Source: Cohnella algarum (lineage in GTDB: Bacteria; Bacillota; Bacilli; Paenibacillales; Paenibacillaceae). Taken from it: a DNA stretch of 64,000 nt. Positions 7,812 through 17,656 of this stretch are shown here, piece after piece. The translations under genes and the position numbers were made by a program. Each line of letters starts with the position of its first letter. Position 1 is the first letter of the stretch. Under the pieces are notes generated by a model. It was given only the letters and a program-made list of their open reading frames with translations. It ran no database searches and was not told where the DNA came from. The DNA lies in the NCBI RefSeq assembly GCF_016937515.1, contig NZ_JAFHKM010000002.1:3157001-3221000 (forward strand), given 5' to 3'.

Positions 7812-9956
7812 ATGTCAACGTCCATCATCGCCACCAAATTTTATATTCCCGCGCCTCGGCCGAAAGCGGTTCTGCGCCGACGGTTAACGGAACGTTTGAA
7901 CAAGGGGTTGCACCGAAAGTTGACCCTTATCTCTGCGCCGGCGGGCTATGGCAAAACGACCTTGGTTTGCGAATGGCTTTCCGGCTGCGGGCGGCAGGCC
8001 GCATGGCTTTCGCTCGAGCAGGGGGACAACGAAATCGCGCGTTTTTTGACCTGTATGATTTCCGCTCTTCGGACGATAGCGGAGAATATAGGAGAAGGCG
8101 TGCTTTCCGTGCTGCAATCGCCTCAACCGCCGCCGACCGAGTCGCTTGTGTCGGCTCTTCTTAACGAACTCGCGGCTGTTCCGGCTCCATTCATCCTCGT
8201 TCTCGACGACTATCATGCGGCGAGTTCGAAAGGGGTCGACGAAGCCGTATCCTTTCTGGTGGACCATCTTCCCAAGCAGATGCACCTTGTCATGACGACC
8301 CGCGAAGACCCTGATCTTTCCCTGCCGCGGTTGCGGGCTCGGGACCAGTTAACCGAGCTGCGCGTTGCCGACTTGCGATTTACTCTTGCCGAGGCCGAAG
8401 CTTTTTTTAACCGTGCGATGGAGCTGAACCTGTCCATGGACCACATAGCCGGGTTCCAGTCGCGCACCGAGGGCTGGGTTGCGGGTCTGCATTTGGCTGC
8501 GATCTCCGCACAGGAAGATGAGGACGCCGTTCGGCTCCTGCAGTCTTTTACAGGCAACCACCGTTTCGTGCTGGATTATCTTGCAGAAGAAGTTCTGCAG
8601 CGGCAGCCCGAAGCCGTGCGGGCTTTTTTGCTGCGGACCTCGATCCTCGACCGGATGTGCGGATCGTTATGCGATGACCTTATGCTCGATCCCGAGATTT
8701 CCGGAAGGGACATGTTAATCGATCTTGATCGCAAGAACTTGTTCGTCCTTCCCTTGGATAAGGAACGACGCTGGTATCGTTATCACCATTTGTTCGCGGA
8801 TCTTCTTCGCAGACGGTTGCGGGAAAGCGCCGACGGGAGCACGATCGCGGAATTGCATAAACGAGCGAGCGCATGGCATGAGGACCACGGCTTCGAGATC
8901 GAAGCGTTTCGTCATGCCGTACAATCCCGGGATACGGAGCGCAGTTCGCGTCTGCTTCAAGGCGACGGGATGCCGCTGCATCTGCGAGGGGCCGCGGGAA
9001 TTTCGCTCGACTGGCTGGAGTCGCTGCCGGCCTCGGAACTGGATGCCAGGCCCGCGTTATGGGCGATTTACGGTTCGGCTCTACTGATCGCGGGCAAGCC
9101 GACGGGGGTCGAACCCAAGCTGCGAGCGGCAGAGGCGGCTTTGGAAGGCGCGGAGCGGGACGACGGCGTCAGGGATCTGATCGGGTTGATCGCGGCGACT
9201 CGCGCTACGTTGGCGTCCTTGATGCTGACCGACAAGGAAGACGGCGCCCAACGAAAGCTTCAGGCAGCCGAAGCGGCCATGCAAGCCACGGGGCTCGAAG
9301 ATAAAACCGATGAACTGGTCGGGTTGATCGCGCCCGCAAGCGAAGGTCGGATAAAAGGAACGCGCGGAATAGACGAGGTCATTGCCCAATCCCGCCGTGC
9401 GCTCGCGTATCTCCGACCGGATAACCTTCCGGTTCGGACGGCGTCCGCCTGGATGCTGGGCGTCGCTTGCCAGCGGCGGGGGGATTACGCCGGGGCTTGC
9501 GACGCTTATAACGAAGTCATATCGAACAGCCAAACGATAGGCCATCAATTGATGGCCGCAATGGCCATGATCGGAATCGGCCAAATACGGGAAGCGGAAG
9601 ATCGGCCCGATCTGGCGGCAGAACGTTACCGGGAGGCTCTGCGGCTTGCCGGCGATTTGCCGCACCCGGCCCTTCAAGAAGCCCGAACGGGGCTCGAGCG
9701 CGTGCGCCGGGTCCTCGAAGGCGGAACGAAGGGCAAACGGATCGAACCGCTGAGCCCGCGCGAAATCGAGGTGCTGGAGCTCATTGCCAACGGCCTCTCC
9801 AATCGCGAAATCGGCGAGAAGCTCTTCCTGGCGTTGGATACGGTGAAAGGTCACAATCGAAGGATTTTCGAAAAGCTTCAAGTGCAAAGACGCACGGAAG
9901 CGGTCGCCCGCGCCCGCGAGTTAAACCTGCTGACGAATGCCCCTAAACCACACTAA
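7812..9956 (+). CDS. MalT-like LuxR-family ATP-dependent regulator, shortened C-terminal helical region
   Basis: A 714-residue LAL-type regulator. An STAND-class ATPase occupies the N-terminal half, with Walker A at residues 42-51 (APAGYGKTTL), Walker B near residue 120 (FILVLDDYHA) and the RTEGWVAGLHLAA arm motif. Helical TPR-like repeats follow. A LuxR helix-turn-helix ends the protein (LSPREIEVLELIANGLSNRE, then LALDTVKGHNRRIFEKLQV). MalT relatives are usually 850-900 residues, like the neighbour at 10790. Here the helical region jumps from YREALRLAGDLPHPALQEA to the pre-HTH linker, so roughly 150-200 residues seem to be missing in frame. The inducer is unknown. It probably regulates the DUF4386 gene just downstream. 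Confidence 0.88.
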   Translation: MSTSIIATKFYIPAPRPKAVLRRRLTERLNKGLHRKLTLISAPAGYGKTTLVCEWLSGCGRQAAWLSLEQGDNEIARFLTCMISALRTIAENIGEGVLSVLQSPQPPPTESLVSALLNELAAVPAPFILVLDDYHAASSKGVDEAVSFLVDHLPKQMHLVMTTREDPDLSLPRLRARDQLTELRVADLRFTLAEAEAFFNRAMELNLSMDHIAGFQSRTEGWVAGLHLAAISAQEDEDAVRLLQSFTGNHRFVLDYLAEEVLQRQPEAVRAFLLRTSILDRMCGSLCDDLMLDPEISGRDMLIDLDRKNLFVLPLDKERRWYRYHHLFADLLRRRLRESADGSTIAELHKRASAWHEDHGFEIEAFRHAVQSRDTERSSRLLQGDGMPLHLRGAAGISLDWLESLPASELDARPALWAIYGSALLIAGKPTGVEPKLRAAEAALEGAERDDGVRDLIGLIAATRATLASLMLTDKEDGAQRKLQAAEAAMQATGLEDKTDELVGLIAPASEGRIKGTRGIDEVIAQSRRALAYLRPDNLPVRTASAWMLGVACQRRGDYAGACDAYNEVISNSQTIGHQLMAAMAMIGIGQIREAEDRPDLAAERYREALRLAGDLPHPALQEARTGLERVRRVLEGGTKGKRIEPLSPREIEVLELIANGLSNREIGEKLFLALDTVKGHNRRIFEKLQVQRRTEAVARARELNLLTNAPKPH

Positions 9957-10022
9957 AGTGTCTACAGGCCTCCTCCTCTTCAAGCTATACTGCAACTAAA
10001 ACGAGCCAAGAGGAGATCGGGC

Positions 10023-10691
10023 ATGAAAAAGAAGGCAAGAGCGGCAGGGGCGTTGTTTTTGGTGTCGACGGGGACATTCCTGATCGGAAGCGGAATGCTG
10101 GATCCTATTTTGCATCGGACGGATTTGCTCGCCGGCATATATCCCGACCGGACATTCGTGTTCGCGGGAGTGTTTCTGGAGCTGATCAATGCTTTGGCGG
10201 TCGCGGGGATTGCCATGCTTCTGCACCCTGTGCTGAAGAAGCATAATGAAGCGTTTGCGTTGGGGTACTTCGGTTCCCGGGTTTTGGAGTCTGCGCTGCT
10301 CATTATGAGTTTAATCGGTCCGCTTGTTCTTCTCGCGTTAAGCGAACAAGCCGTTTCCGCGGGAACTTCCGGCGATTCATACCTGCAAACGATAGGCCGT
10401 TCGGCAGTGGATGCTCACTTCATGCTGTTCGAAATGGCGATGATCGTGCTGGGCGCAGGCAGCTTTTTGTTTTGTCATATCCTCTATCGATCGAGGTTGG
10501 TTCCGCGATGGTTGTCCGTCATCGGCTTTATCGGGTATGCGGGATTGCTGGCGAGCAGTTGTCTGTCGATCGTCGGTCTGGATTCGGGAACCGTTCTCTT
10601 TATTCCGGGAGCGATATTCGAAATCGTTTTGCCGGTTTGGCTCATGGTCAAGGGATTTCATCCTCGCTCGGAGGACCGGCGGCGCCCGTAA
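10023..10691 (+). CDS. DUF4386 family membrane protein
   Basis: A 222-residue protein with about six hydrophobic segments and the DUF4386 pattern: GTFLIGSGMLDPIL near the N-terminus, the GVFLELINALAVAGIAMLLH helix, and GYFGSRVLESALLI. The family's function is unknown. AGGAG lies seven bases before ATG 10023. It lies 66 bp downstream of one MalT-like regulator and 98 bp upstream of another. This gene pairing recurs in Paenibacillus relatives and suggests it is a regulated target, which is an inference from context. Confidence 0.85.
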   Translation: MKKKARAAGALFLVSTGTFLIGSGMLDPILHRTDLLAGIYPDRTFVFAGVFLELINALAVAGIAMLLHPVLKKHNEAFALGYFGSRVLESALLIMSLIGPLVLLALSEQAVSAGTSGDSYLQTIGRSAVDAHFMLFEMAMIVLGAGSFLFCHILYRSRLVPRWLSVIGFIGYAGLLASSCLSIVGLDSGTVLFIPGAIFEIVLPVWLMVKGFHPRSEDRRRP

Positions 10692-10789
10692 TTTGCCGAT
10701 GGCCCAGGTTTGAGTCGACCTCTCCATAAGGGGCAAGTTGTGATATATTCAAAAGAAAAGAATGACCTCTACCGGAGGGATGCACCACC

Positions 10790-13336
10790 ATGATCCAGTC
10801 CAAAATTCAAGTCCCTCATAGTCGCAAATCATTGGTATCCCGGCCGAGGCTGATGAGCAAGTTTGACGAAGGGTTAGGAGTCAAGCTGACGCTCGTGTCC
10901 GCACAGGCCGGCTATGGCAAAACAACGGCGCTCGGCGAATGGGCGAAACAAAGCGGCGCGCTGGTGGCCTGGGTTGCTTTGGACAGGCTGGATAATGATT
11001 GGACTCCTTTTTGGAATTGCGTGTTATCTTCCATTCGGGAGAGAGTTCCCGGATTCGGCAATGCGCTGGGCTTTCTTCCGGAGTCGGAGTCCGCGGCATC
11101 CTTCGAGTCTGCGATCTCGGCGTTTTTGAACGAGCTGAATCAGTTAAACGATGAGCTGGTTGTCGTGCTGGACGACTATCACCTCATTGAGTTTCCCGCC
11201 ATCCATCATGCTCTCAGCTACCTTTTGGAGTATTTGCCTCCCCGCGCCCATTTTTATATCGCAAGCCGTACCGACCTGGCGTTCCCTACTGCAAGACTGT
11301 TGGCCAAAGGCGAAGTAAATCGTATCGATACGAATGACTTGCAGTTTAGTTTGGATGAAGGCGTTGTTTTTTTTAGGGACATGATGAAAATAACGCTAAC
11401 GGACGAACAGGTGGTGGAGCTGTTCCGGCAGACGGAAGGATGGGTGAGCGGCCTGCAGCTCGCGGCCATTACGCTGAAACGCGGCGGCAATATTGCCGAG
11501 TCCATTCGCCATTTTAACGGCAGTCAGCGCGATATTTTCGATTTTTTGCTGGAAGAGGTCTATGGGCATCAGCCGGCATCCATGCGAGAATTCCTGCTGG
11601 CGACCTCCGTGCTCGCCAGAATGAACCGGGATTTGTGTCAGGCCGTAACGGGAAGGGCGGACAGCCAGGAGAACCTGGAGCGGCTGGAGCAATTAAATTT
11701 GTTTCTGATTCCGCTGGATGACCGGCGGAATTGGTATCGTTATCATCATCTGTTGTCCGATTTCCTGCAGAGGATCGGCTCCAGAGAAAATCCGGAGCTG
11801 CGGAGGCAATCCCATGCTCGCGCCGCGAAGTGGCACGAAAGTCAGGGACTCGACGAAGAGGCGATCGAGCATTATATCAAGGCTAGGCAGACGGACGATG
11901 CCGTCCGGCTGATCGAACGGGTTCTCCCGGAACTTATGCAATCGAAGAGCAATGTGCTCTTAAAATGGATTGCGTCTCTTCCGGAAAGCAGCTATGAACG
12001 CAAACCGGCGTTCGAGCTGTTCTATATCTCGAAACTGGTGGTCGACGGAGAATGGAATCAAGCGATGGGCAGAGCCGAGCAAGCGGAGCATCGATTCGAA
12101 GCGCTAAAGGATTCGGTTCCCGAGCCGGAATGGAACCGGTTGATGGGCAATCTTTGCTATTTCCGGGGGATTATCTCGTACCTGCAGCAGGACTTGCCCC
12201 GGACGTCGCATTATTTCGAGCTGCTTGATTTATATTTGCCGGAAGGCAGCGGCTTTCAGAATTTTGGAAGCAATCGGTATCAGGGCTACGATCAATTCAC
12301 GGATCTTTTATCGTTGGCCAACGACCTCCAGGTCGTGGAGAAATTTCTGCTGAAGAGAATTAAGGCCAGCGAGACGAAAAAGAATTATCCTTTCGTCGGA
12401 TACCAGTACTTGACGTATATTATGCTGCTCTATGAGTGGAACCGTCTGGAAGAGGCGGAGCGCTATCTCGGTCAGGCCATGGGCCGGGAGGATCTTCAGT
12501 CGAACCTGTGGATCCGGATTCAACTTCATCTTGCGTTTTCGGGGCTCCAGCAGGCTTTGGGCAAAGGGGAACAAGCAGTCGAATCGCTAACGCGGCTCGG
12601 TATGTCTATCGATTCGCCGGATGCTCGAATCATTATGCGGAGGATCGAAGCGGAGCAAGCTCATCTATTTTTGCGTCAAGGGCACATCCGGAAGGCGCTC
12701 GACTGGTCGGAACGTTGCGGGCTCTCGCATATGGACGAGGTCTTCATGCATCGCTTTGAGGAGCATTTGGTACTGGCAAAGGTTTTGGCGGCGGCCGAAC
12801 GAACGGAGGAAGCAAGCCATCTGCTCGAAAAGCTGCAACGGTTGGCCGAGAAGGAAAATCGCCTTCGGGTACGGATTAAGCTGTTGATCGCGCGGAGTAC
12901 GGTACTTCGGCATTCAGGTCATTTGCAAGAGGCTTTCGTTCCGTTGGGGACGGCATTGCGATTGGCGGAACCGGCGGGCTATATTCGGAGCTTTGTCGAC
13001 GAAGGTCCGGAGATGGGAGAGATGCTGGCCGAGCTTCTGACGCAGGGACAGGGATCAGCTCATTCGTGGCTTCCTTTGGATTATATCGGGCGCCTTCTGG
13101 ACGTTGCGCGCAATGGCGGGTTGAAAGAACCATCGCCGAAAGAACTTTTGACCGAGCAGGAAGCGAAAGTGCTGTATTTGATCGCGGACGGGCGGATAAA
13201 CAAAGAGATCGCGTATGAGTTGAATATTGCGTTGGACACGGTGAAATTCCATGTGAAAAACGTTTATCGCAAGCTGGGCGCGCGCAATCGGGCGCAAGCG
13301 ATTCGGCTTGGCAATCAATACGGTATCCTCGGATGA
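10790..13336 (+). CDS. MalT-like LuxR-family ATP-dependent regulator (full length)
   Basis: An 848-residue STAND/LAL regulator. It has Walker A at QAGYGKTTALGEW (about residues 39-51), Walker B at LVVVLDDYHL, the NLFLIPLDDRRNWYRYHHLL segment that follows the ATPase in MalT, a long TPR-like helical domain (about residues 350-780), and a C-terminal LuxR HTH (LTEQEAKVLYLIADGRINKE, then ALDTVKFHVKNVYRKLGA). In MalT an inducer binds the helical domain and ATP drives oligomerisation on DNA; the inducer here is not known. A GGAGG site lies upstream of ATG 10790, and a terminator follows at 13370. Similarity to the regulator at 7812 suggests both arose in the same lineage-specific expansion. Confidence 0.92.
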   Translation: MIQSKIQVPHSRKSLVSRPRLMSKFDEGLGVKLTLVSAQAGYGKTTALGEWAKQSGALVAWVALDRLDNDWTPFWNCVLSSIRERVPGFGNALGFLPESESAASFESAISAFLNELNQLNDELVVVLDDYHLIEFPAIHHALSYLLEYLPPRAHFYIASRTDLAFPTARLLAKGEVNRIDTNDLQFSLDEGVVFFRDMMKITLTDEQVVELFRQTEGWVSGLQLAAITLKRGGNIAESIRHFNGSQRDIFDFLLEEVYGHQPASMREFLLATSVLARMNRDLCQAVTGRADSQENLERLEQLNLFLIPLDDRRNWYRYHHLLSDFLQRIGSRENPELRRQSHARAAKWHESQGLDEEAIEHYIKARQTDDAVRLIERVLPELMQSKSNVLLKWIASLPESSYERKPAFELFYISKLVVDGEWNQAMGRAEQAEHRFEALKDSVPEPEWNRLMGNLCYFRGIISYLQQDLPRTSHYFELLDLYLPEGSGFQNFGSNRYQGYDQFTDLLSLANDLQVVEKFLLKRIKASETKKNYPFVGYQYLTYIMLLYEWNRLEEAERYLGQAMGREDLQSNLWIRIQLHLAFSGLQQALGKGEQAVESLTRLGMSIDSPDARIIMRRIEAEQAHLFLRQGHIRKALDWSERCGLSHMDEVFMHRFEEHLVLAKVLAAAERTEEASHLLEKLQRLAEKENRLRVRIKLLIARSTVLRHSGHLQEAFVPLGTALRLAEPAGYIRSFVDEGPEMGEMLAELLTQGQGSAHSWLPLDYIGRLLDVARNGGLKEPSPKELLTEQEAKVLYLIADGRINKEIAYELNIALDTVKFHVKNVYRKLGARNRAQAIRLGNQYGILG

Positions 13337-13369
13337 AGAAACGCCTACCTACCCCATTTTTATCGTCAG

Positions 13370-13395
13370 CCTACCTTTTCGGGTAGGTTTTTTTT
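13370..13395 (+). terminator. Rho-independent terminator after the second LuxR gene
   Basis: CCTACC (13370-13375) pairs with GGTAGG (13382-13387) around a TTTTCG loop and is followed by eight T residues. It isolates the regulator from the surface-protein gene starting at 13462. Confidence 0.9.
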
Positions 13396-13461
13396 GATTC
13401 GCTTCGTTTTAAAGTAGAGGAATGGGTTGCGCTAAACCAGAGGAAAGCCGAGGGAATATTC

Positions 13462-16400
13462 ATGATTAGAAAATATCTGTCTTTTGTATTGGTTTTATTA
13501 ATCGCTGCAAGCCTGATCCCTGCGCCGCCTGCGGGCGCTTCCGGACTCGTACCGGATGAATCGGGCTGGACGAAACCCGATTCCGGCACGTTAAACGATC
13601 TGCGCGGCATCAGCTTTGGCAACGGCACGTTTGTGGCGGTCGGGGAGAGCGGATGGATCGCAAGATCCGGCGATGGAGTAACCTGGACCGGCAGTCCCGC
13701 GATAGATACGCCATTTTTGCTAAACGGTATCACTTTTGACGACGATCACGACAAATTCGTGCTCGTGGGGTACTCCGGGTTGATTATGACCTCCGTTGAC
13801 GGAGAAGCATGGGCGAATCATCAATCGACATCGGGTACGGCGGAGCCTCTTGAAAGCGTTGCTTACGGAAACGGCATTTATGTGGCGGTAGGACACGAAG
13901 GAACGATCGTCAGCTCTGACGACGGGGAGAACTGGACAAGTCGAACGTCGAACACATCCGAAATGCTTTATGGCGTCGCCTATGGCAACGGAAAATTCGT
14001 GGCGGTGGGGGACGGAGGAACGATTCTGATCTCCGCGGACGGACAAAATTGGTCAAGCCGCACGTCAGGCACCGACTGGTATCTTGGGGGAATCGCTTAC
14101 GGCAACGGCAGGTTTGTGGCAGGCGGCTCCCTCGGAACTACAGTGTCCTCATTCGATATGGGGGAGAACTGGACGCTGGGGTCGGCCGGCGCGATGTCTC
14201 ATCTTTTTGGCGTTAGTTATACGAACGGAACGTTTATGGCGGTGGGACGGGACGGTACGGTCGCAACCTCCGCGGACGGAACGAGCTGGAGGCCGTTTCC
14301 TTCTCCGGCTCCCGTTGAGTTGCGAAGCGTTGCTTACGGGAAAGGAATGTATGTTGCCGTAGGAAACGAAGGGAAAATTATGCAATATACGAATACGGAT
14401 CTGAGCGGACTCGAGCTGTCGAGCGGGACGCTGAGTCCCGAGCTTGCTTCCGGAACCACGAGTTATACGGCCAGTGTGGAGCATGGCGTAGGCAGCATCG
14501 CCGTAACCCCGACAGTGTCGGATTCTAAAGCGACGGTGACCGTAAACGGCGAGGCGGTGGCGAGCGGCGAGCCGTCGGAAGATATTCCGCTGAGCGTGGG
14601 AAGCGGCAATACGATCGAGATCGAGGTGACGGCGGAGGACGGCACATCGGCCAAAACCTATATCGTGGCGGTAACGCGTGCCGGGCCGCCCGGAAGCGAT
14701 GCGGATTTAAGCGGGCTGACGCTGTCGAGCGGGACGTTAACCCCGAATTTCGAACCCGGCAGGACAAGCTATTCCGCCAGCGTCGGCCATCTCGTGGATC
14801 GTATTACGGTAACGCCGACGGTATCGGATACGAAAGCGACGGTGACCGTAAACGGCGTGGCGGCGGCAAGCGGCGAGCCGTCGGAAGATATTCCGCTGAG
14901 CGCGGGAAGCGGCAATACGATCGCGATCGAAGTGACGGCGGAGGACGGCACATCGACCAGAACCTATACAGTGGAGGTCACGCGCGCCGTGCCGCCCAGC
15001 AGCGATGCGGATCTAAGCGGACTGGCATTATCCAGCGGAACGTTAAGCCCGGATTTCGAACCCGACACGACAATCTATTTCGCCAGCGTCAGCCATCTCG
15101 TGGATCGAATTACGGTAACGCCGACGGTATCGGATACGAAAGCGACGGTGACCGTAAACGGCAAGGCGGCGGCAAGCGGCGAGCCGTCGGAAGATATTCC
15201 GCTGAGCGTGGGAAGCGGCAATACGATCGCGATTGAGGTGAGAGCGGAGGACGGCGCATCGACCAAAACCTACATCGTGGCGGTAACGCGTGCAGGACCG
15301 CCGGGCAGCGATGCGGAACTGGTCGGGCTGACGCTGTCGAGCGGGACACTGCGACCGTATTTTGCTCCCGGCACGACAAGCTATTCCGTAAGGGTCGATA
15401 TGAGCGTGAGCAGCATCACGGTGATGGCCACGCCGGCGGACGACGGCGCGACGGTGACGGTAAACGGCGCTGTCGTGGCGAACGGCACGCCGTCGAAAGC
15501 CATCCCGCTTGGAAGCGGCAATACGATCGCGATCGAGGTGACGGCGGAGGACGGAACGACGAAGAAGACATATACGGTCCAGGTGACGCGTACGGCGGAG
15601 CCTCCCGGCAGCAATGCGGATTTGAGCGGCCTGGCGCTGTCGACCGGTACGCTTGTCCCGGAGTTCGATCCCGATCAGAAAAGTTATGTTGCCTATGTTC
15701 ATTATGACGTGAGGAGCATTCAGTTGACGCCTGCGCTTGCGGACCCCAATGCGCAGGTGTACGTAAACGGTGAGCTCGTAGCAAACGGCATCGCTTCGGG
15801 ACCGATTTGGCTGAGCGTAATGGATAACACGACGATCACGATTCGGGTGGAAGCGGAGGACGGAACGACGACGAAGACATACACGATCGAGGCAACGCAT
15901 TCGGCCGACGTTCCGAGCGATGACGCGAAATTGAGCGGCCTGACGTTGTCTGCCGGAACGCTGACCCCGGCGTTTGCGCCGGACACGGTCAGCTACGCGG
16001 CCAGCGTGGACAATAGCGTGAGCAGCATCGCGGTGACGCCGACGTTGTCGGACAGCGGAGCGACAGTGAAGGTGAACGGAGTTGTGGTGGAAAGCGGCAC
16101 TCCGTCGGAAGCGAAACCGCTAAGCGTAGGAAGCGACAACGCGATTACGGTCACGGTGACGGCGGAGGACGGAACGACGGAGAGGACGTATACGGTCCGG
16201 GTGACGCGCGCGGCAGCGCCGCCGAGCAATGACGCGGACGCGGATCTGAGCGGCCTGAAGCTGTCTGCCGGAACGCTGACCCCGGCGTTTGCGCTGGGCA
16301 CGGTCAGCTACGCGGCCAGCGTGGACAATAGCGTGAGCAGCATCGCGGTGACGCCGACGTTGTCGGACAGCGGAGCGACAGTGAAGGTGAACGGCGCGCC

Positions 16401-17562
16401 GGCAGCGAGCGGGGCGGCTTCGGAAGCGGTTGCCTTGAACGTCGGAAGCAATACCGTAACCGTAGTCGTGACGGCCAAAAACGGGACAACGAAGACGTAT
16501 ACGATAATCGTAACGCGAGCTGCCGATCCGGTCCCGCCGTCTTCTCCGGGTCCTGCTCCCGTCGGCGGAGGGGGGAGCGTGACTCCGAATGGGAACGAGA
16601 ACGAGAGCGGGAAACTGTCGCTTCCGGCGGGGAAAGCAGGAGAAGTTAGCCTGGAAGACGGGGTAACGATTGAGATTCCTGCGGGCGCAACAGATCAAGA
16701 ATTAACGCTAACGATCGAACGAGTGCTGAACGCCCAAGGGTTGTTAACGAATCATGCGGTTCCGGTCAGTGAGGTATTCGAAGTGCTGAAGAACTTCGCC
16801 GATAACTTCAAGACACCGATTAAGCTGACTTTCGCTTTCGATCCGGCCAAGCTGAGCGAAGGTCAACGGCCGTCCGTCTTCTACTACGACGAAGTGAGGA
16901 AAGAATGGATTGAAATCGGAGGAACCGCGAGCGGCAGCAATATCGTCGTCGAGGTAGACCATTTCACGAAATTCGCGGTTTTTGCCGTAACCAAAGCTGC
17001 GGAAACGGAGGTTGCCTTCAGCGATATTGCAGGACACTGGGCCGAGGCGGCCATTCGGCAAGCGGCAAGCGTCGGCATTGCCGACGGGTATACGGACGGT
17101 AAGTTCGAACCGAACCGGACTGTAACCCGCGCTGAATTCGCGGTCATGCTGATGAATGCGATTAAACCGGAAGGAGAAGGAGAAGGAGAAGGGGCAGCGC
17201 TAACCTTCGCGGATGAACCGGCAATCGGAGCCTGGGCGAAAAAAGCCATTGCGCAGGCGGTCGAAGCAGGCATAATTGCCGGCTATCCCGACGGCACCTT
17301 CCGTCCGGATTCCGAGATCGCGCGCGCTGAGATGGCGGCGGTGATCGCCAAGGCGCTCAAGCTGACGATTGAAGAAAACGCGGCAACCGGCTTTTCGGAT
17401 GACAAGAGCATTCCGTCGTGGGCAAGAGGAGCTGTGGCGGCCGTAGAGAGACTTGACCTTATGGAAGGCAACGAAACGGGCCGATTCCGCGCCGATGCTC
17501 GGGCAACCCGAGCGGAAGCCGTTACCGTTCTGCTGAGGATGCTGGAGCAAAAAAGCAAGTAA
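13462..17562 (+). CDS. SLH-anchored surface protein with propeller-like repeats and seven cadherin-like domains
   Basis: A 1,366-residue exported protein. A signal peptide (about residues 1-26, ending near PPAGASG) is followed by about seven WD-like or BNR/Ycf48-like repeats (about 30-305) of the form VAYGNGxYVAVGxxGTIxxSxDGxxW, likely a beta-propeller. Seven cadherin-like beta-sandwich domains (PF12733 type, about 313-1020) follow, each starting DLSGLxLSSGTL. A Pro/Gly linker and a region beginning GEVSLEDGVTIEIPAGATD (about 1050-1180) come next. Three SLH domains (about 1185-1365) bind pyruvylated wall polymer; the first reads FSDIAGHWAEAAIRQA. GAGGG lies seven bases before ATG 13462. It is likely a cell-surface adhesin or structural protein; the ligand is unknown. 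Several of its domains are nearly identical in DNA, which shows recent internal duplication. Confidence 0.9.
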   Translation: MIRKYLSFVLVLLIAASLIPAPPAGASGLVPDESGWTKPDSGTLNDLRGISFGNGTFVAVGESGWIARSGDGVTWTGSPAIDTPFLLNGITFDDDHDKFVLVGYSGLIMTSVDGEAWANHQSTSGTAEPLESVAYGNGIYVAVGHEGTIVSSDDGENWTSRTSNTSEMLYGVAYGNGKFVAVGDGGTILISADGQNWSSRTSGTDWYLGGIAYGNGRFVAGGSLGTTVSSFDMGENWTLGSAGAMSHLFGVSYTNGTFMAVGRDGTVATSADGTSWRPFPSPAPVELRSVAYGKGMYVAVGNEGKIMQYTNTDLSGLELSSGTLSPELASGTTSYTASVEHGVGSIAVTPTVSDSKATVTVNGEAVASGEPSEDIPLSVGSGNTIEIEVTAEDGTSAKTYIVAVTRAGPPGSDADLSGLTLSSGTLTPNFEPGRTSYSASVGHLVDRITVTPTVSDTKATVTVNGVAAASGEPSEDIPLSAGSGNTIAIEVTAEDGTSTRTYTVEVTRAVPPSSDADLSGLALSSGTLSPDFEPDTTIYFASVSHLVDRITVTPTVSDTKATVTVNGKAAASGEPSEDIPLSVGSGNTIAIEVRAEDGASTKTYIVAVTRAGPPGSDAELVGLTLSSGTLRPYFAPGTTSYSVRVDMSVSSITVMATPADDGATVTVNGAVVANGTPSKAIPLGSGNTIAIEVTAEDGTTKKTYTVQVTRTAEPPGSNADLSGLALSTGTLVPEFDPDQKSYVAYVHYDVRSIQLTPALADPNAQVYVNGELVANGIASGPIWLSVMDNTTITIRVEAEDGTTTKTYTIEATHSADVPSDDAKLSGLTLSAGTLTPAFAPDTVSYAASVDNSVSSIAVTPTLSDSGATVKVNGVVVESGTPSEAKPLSVGSDNAITVTVTAEDGTTERTYTVRVTRAAAPPSNDADADLSGLKLSAGTLTPAFALGTVSYAASVDNSVSSIAVTPTLSDSGATVKVNGAPAASGAASEAVALNVGSNTVTVVVTAKNGTTKTYTIIVTRAADPVPPSSPGPAPVGGGGSVTPNGNENESGKLSLPAGKAGEVSLEDGVTIEIPAGATDQELTLTIERVLNAQGLLTNHAVPVSEVFEVLKNFADNFKTPIKLTFAFDPAKLSEGQRPSVFYYDEVRKEWIEIGGTASGSNIVVEVDHFTKFAVFAVTKAAETEVAFSDIAGHWAEAAIRQAASVGIADGYTDGKFEPNRTVTRAEFAVMLMNAIKPEGEGEGEGAALTFADEPAIGAWAKKAIAQAVEAGIIAGYPDGTFRPDSEIARAEMAAVIAKALKLTIEENAATGFSDDKSIPSWARGAVAAVERLDLMEGNETGRFRADARATRAEAVTVLLRMLEQKSK
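14398..16522 (+). repeat. Seven tandem cadherin-like domain repeats (about 305-315 bp each)
   Basis: Seven domain-length repeats lie inside the SLH protein gene. The last two copies are nearly identical in DNA: 15948-16079 and 16263-16394 (315 bp apart) differ at only a few positions near 15978/16293. Copies two and three also share long identical stretches (around 14790-14930 and 15095-15235). This indicates recent expansion by unequal recombination. Confidence 0.85.
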
Positions 17563-17656
17563 AGCAGCCTTGCGAAGGGGCTCTTCGAAGCCGGTCCAAC
17601 CCGTTCGCTAATGCTTGTTCGCCGCCCCGCAAGCGCGCTAACGTTCCAGCTGAGTC

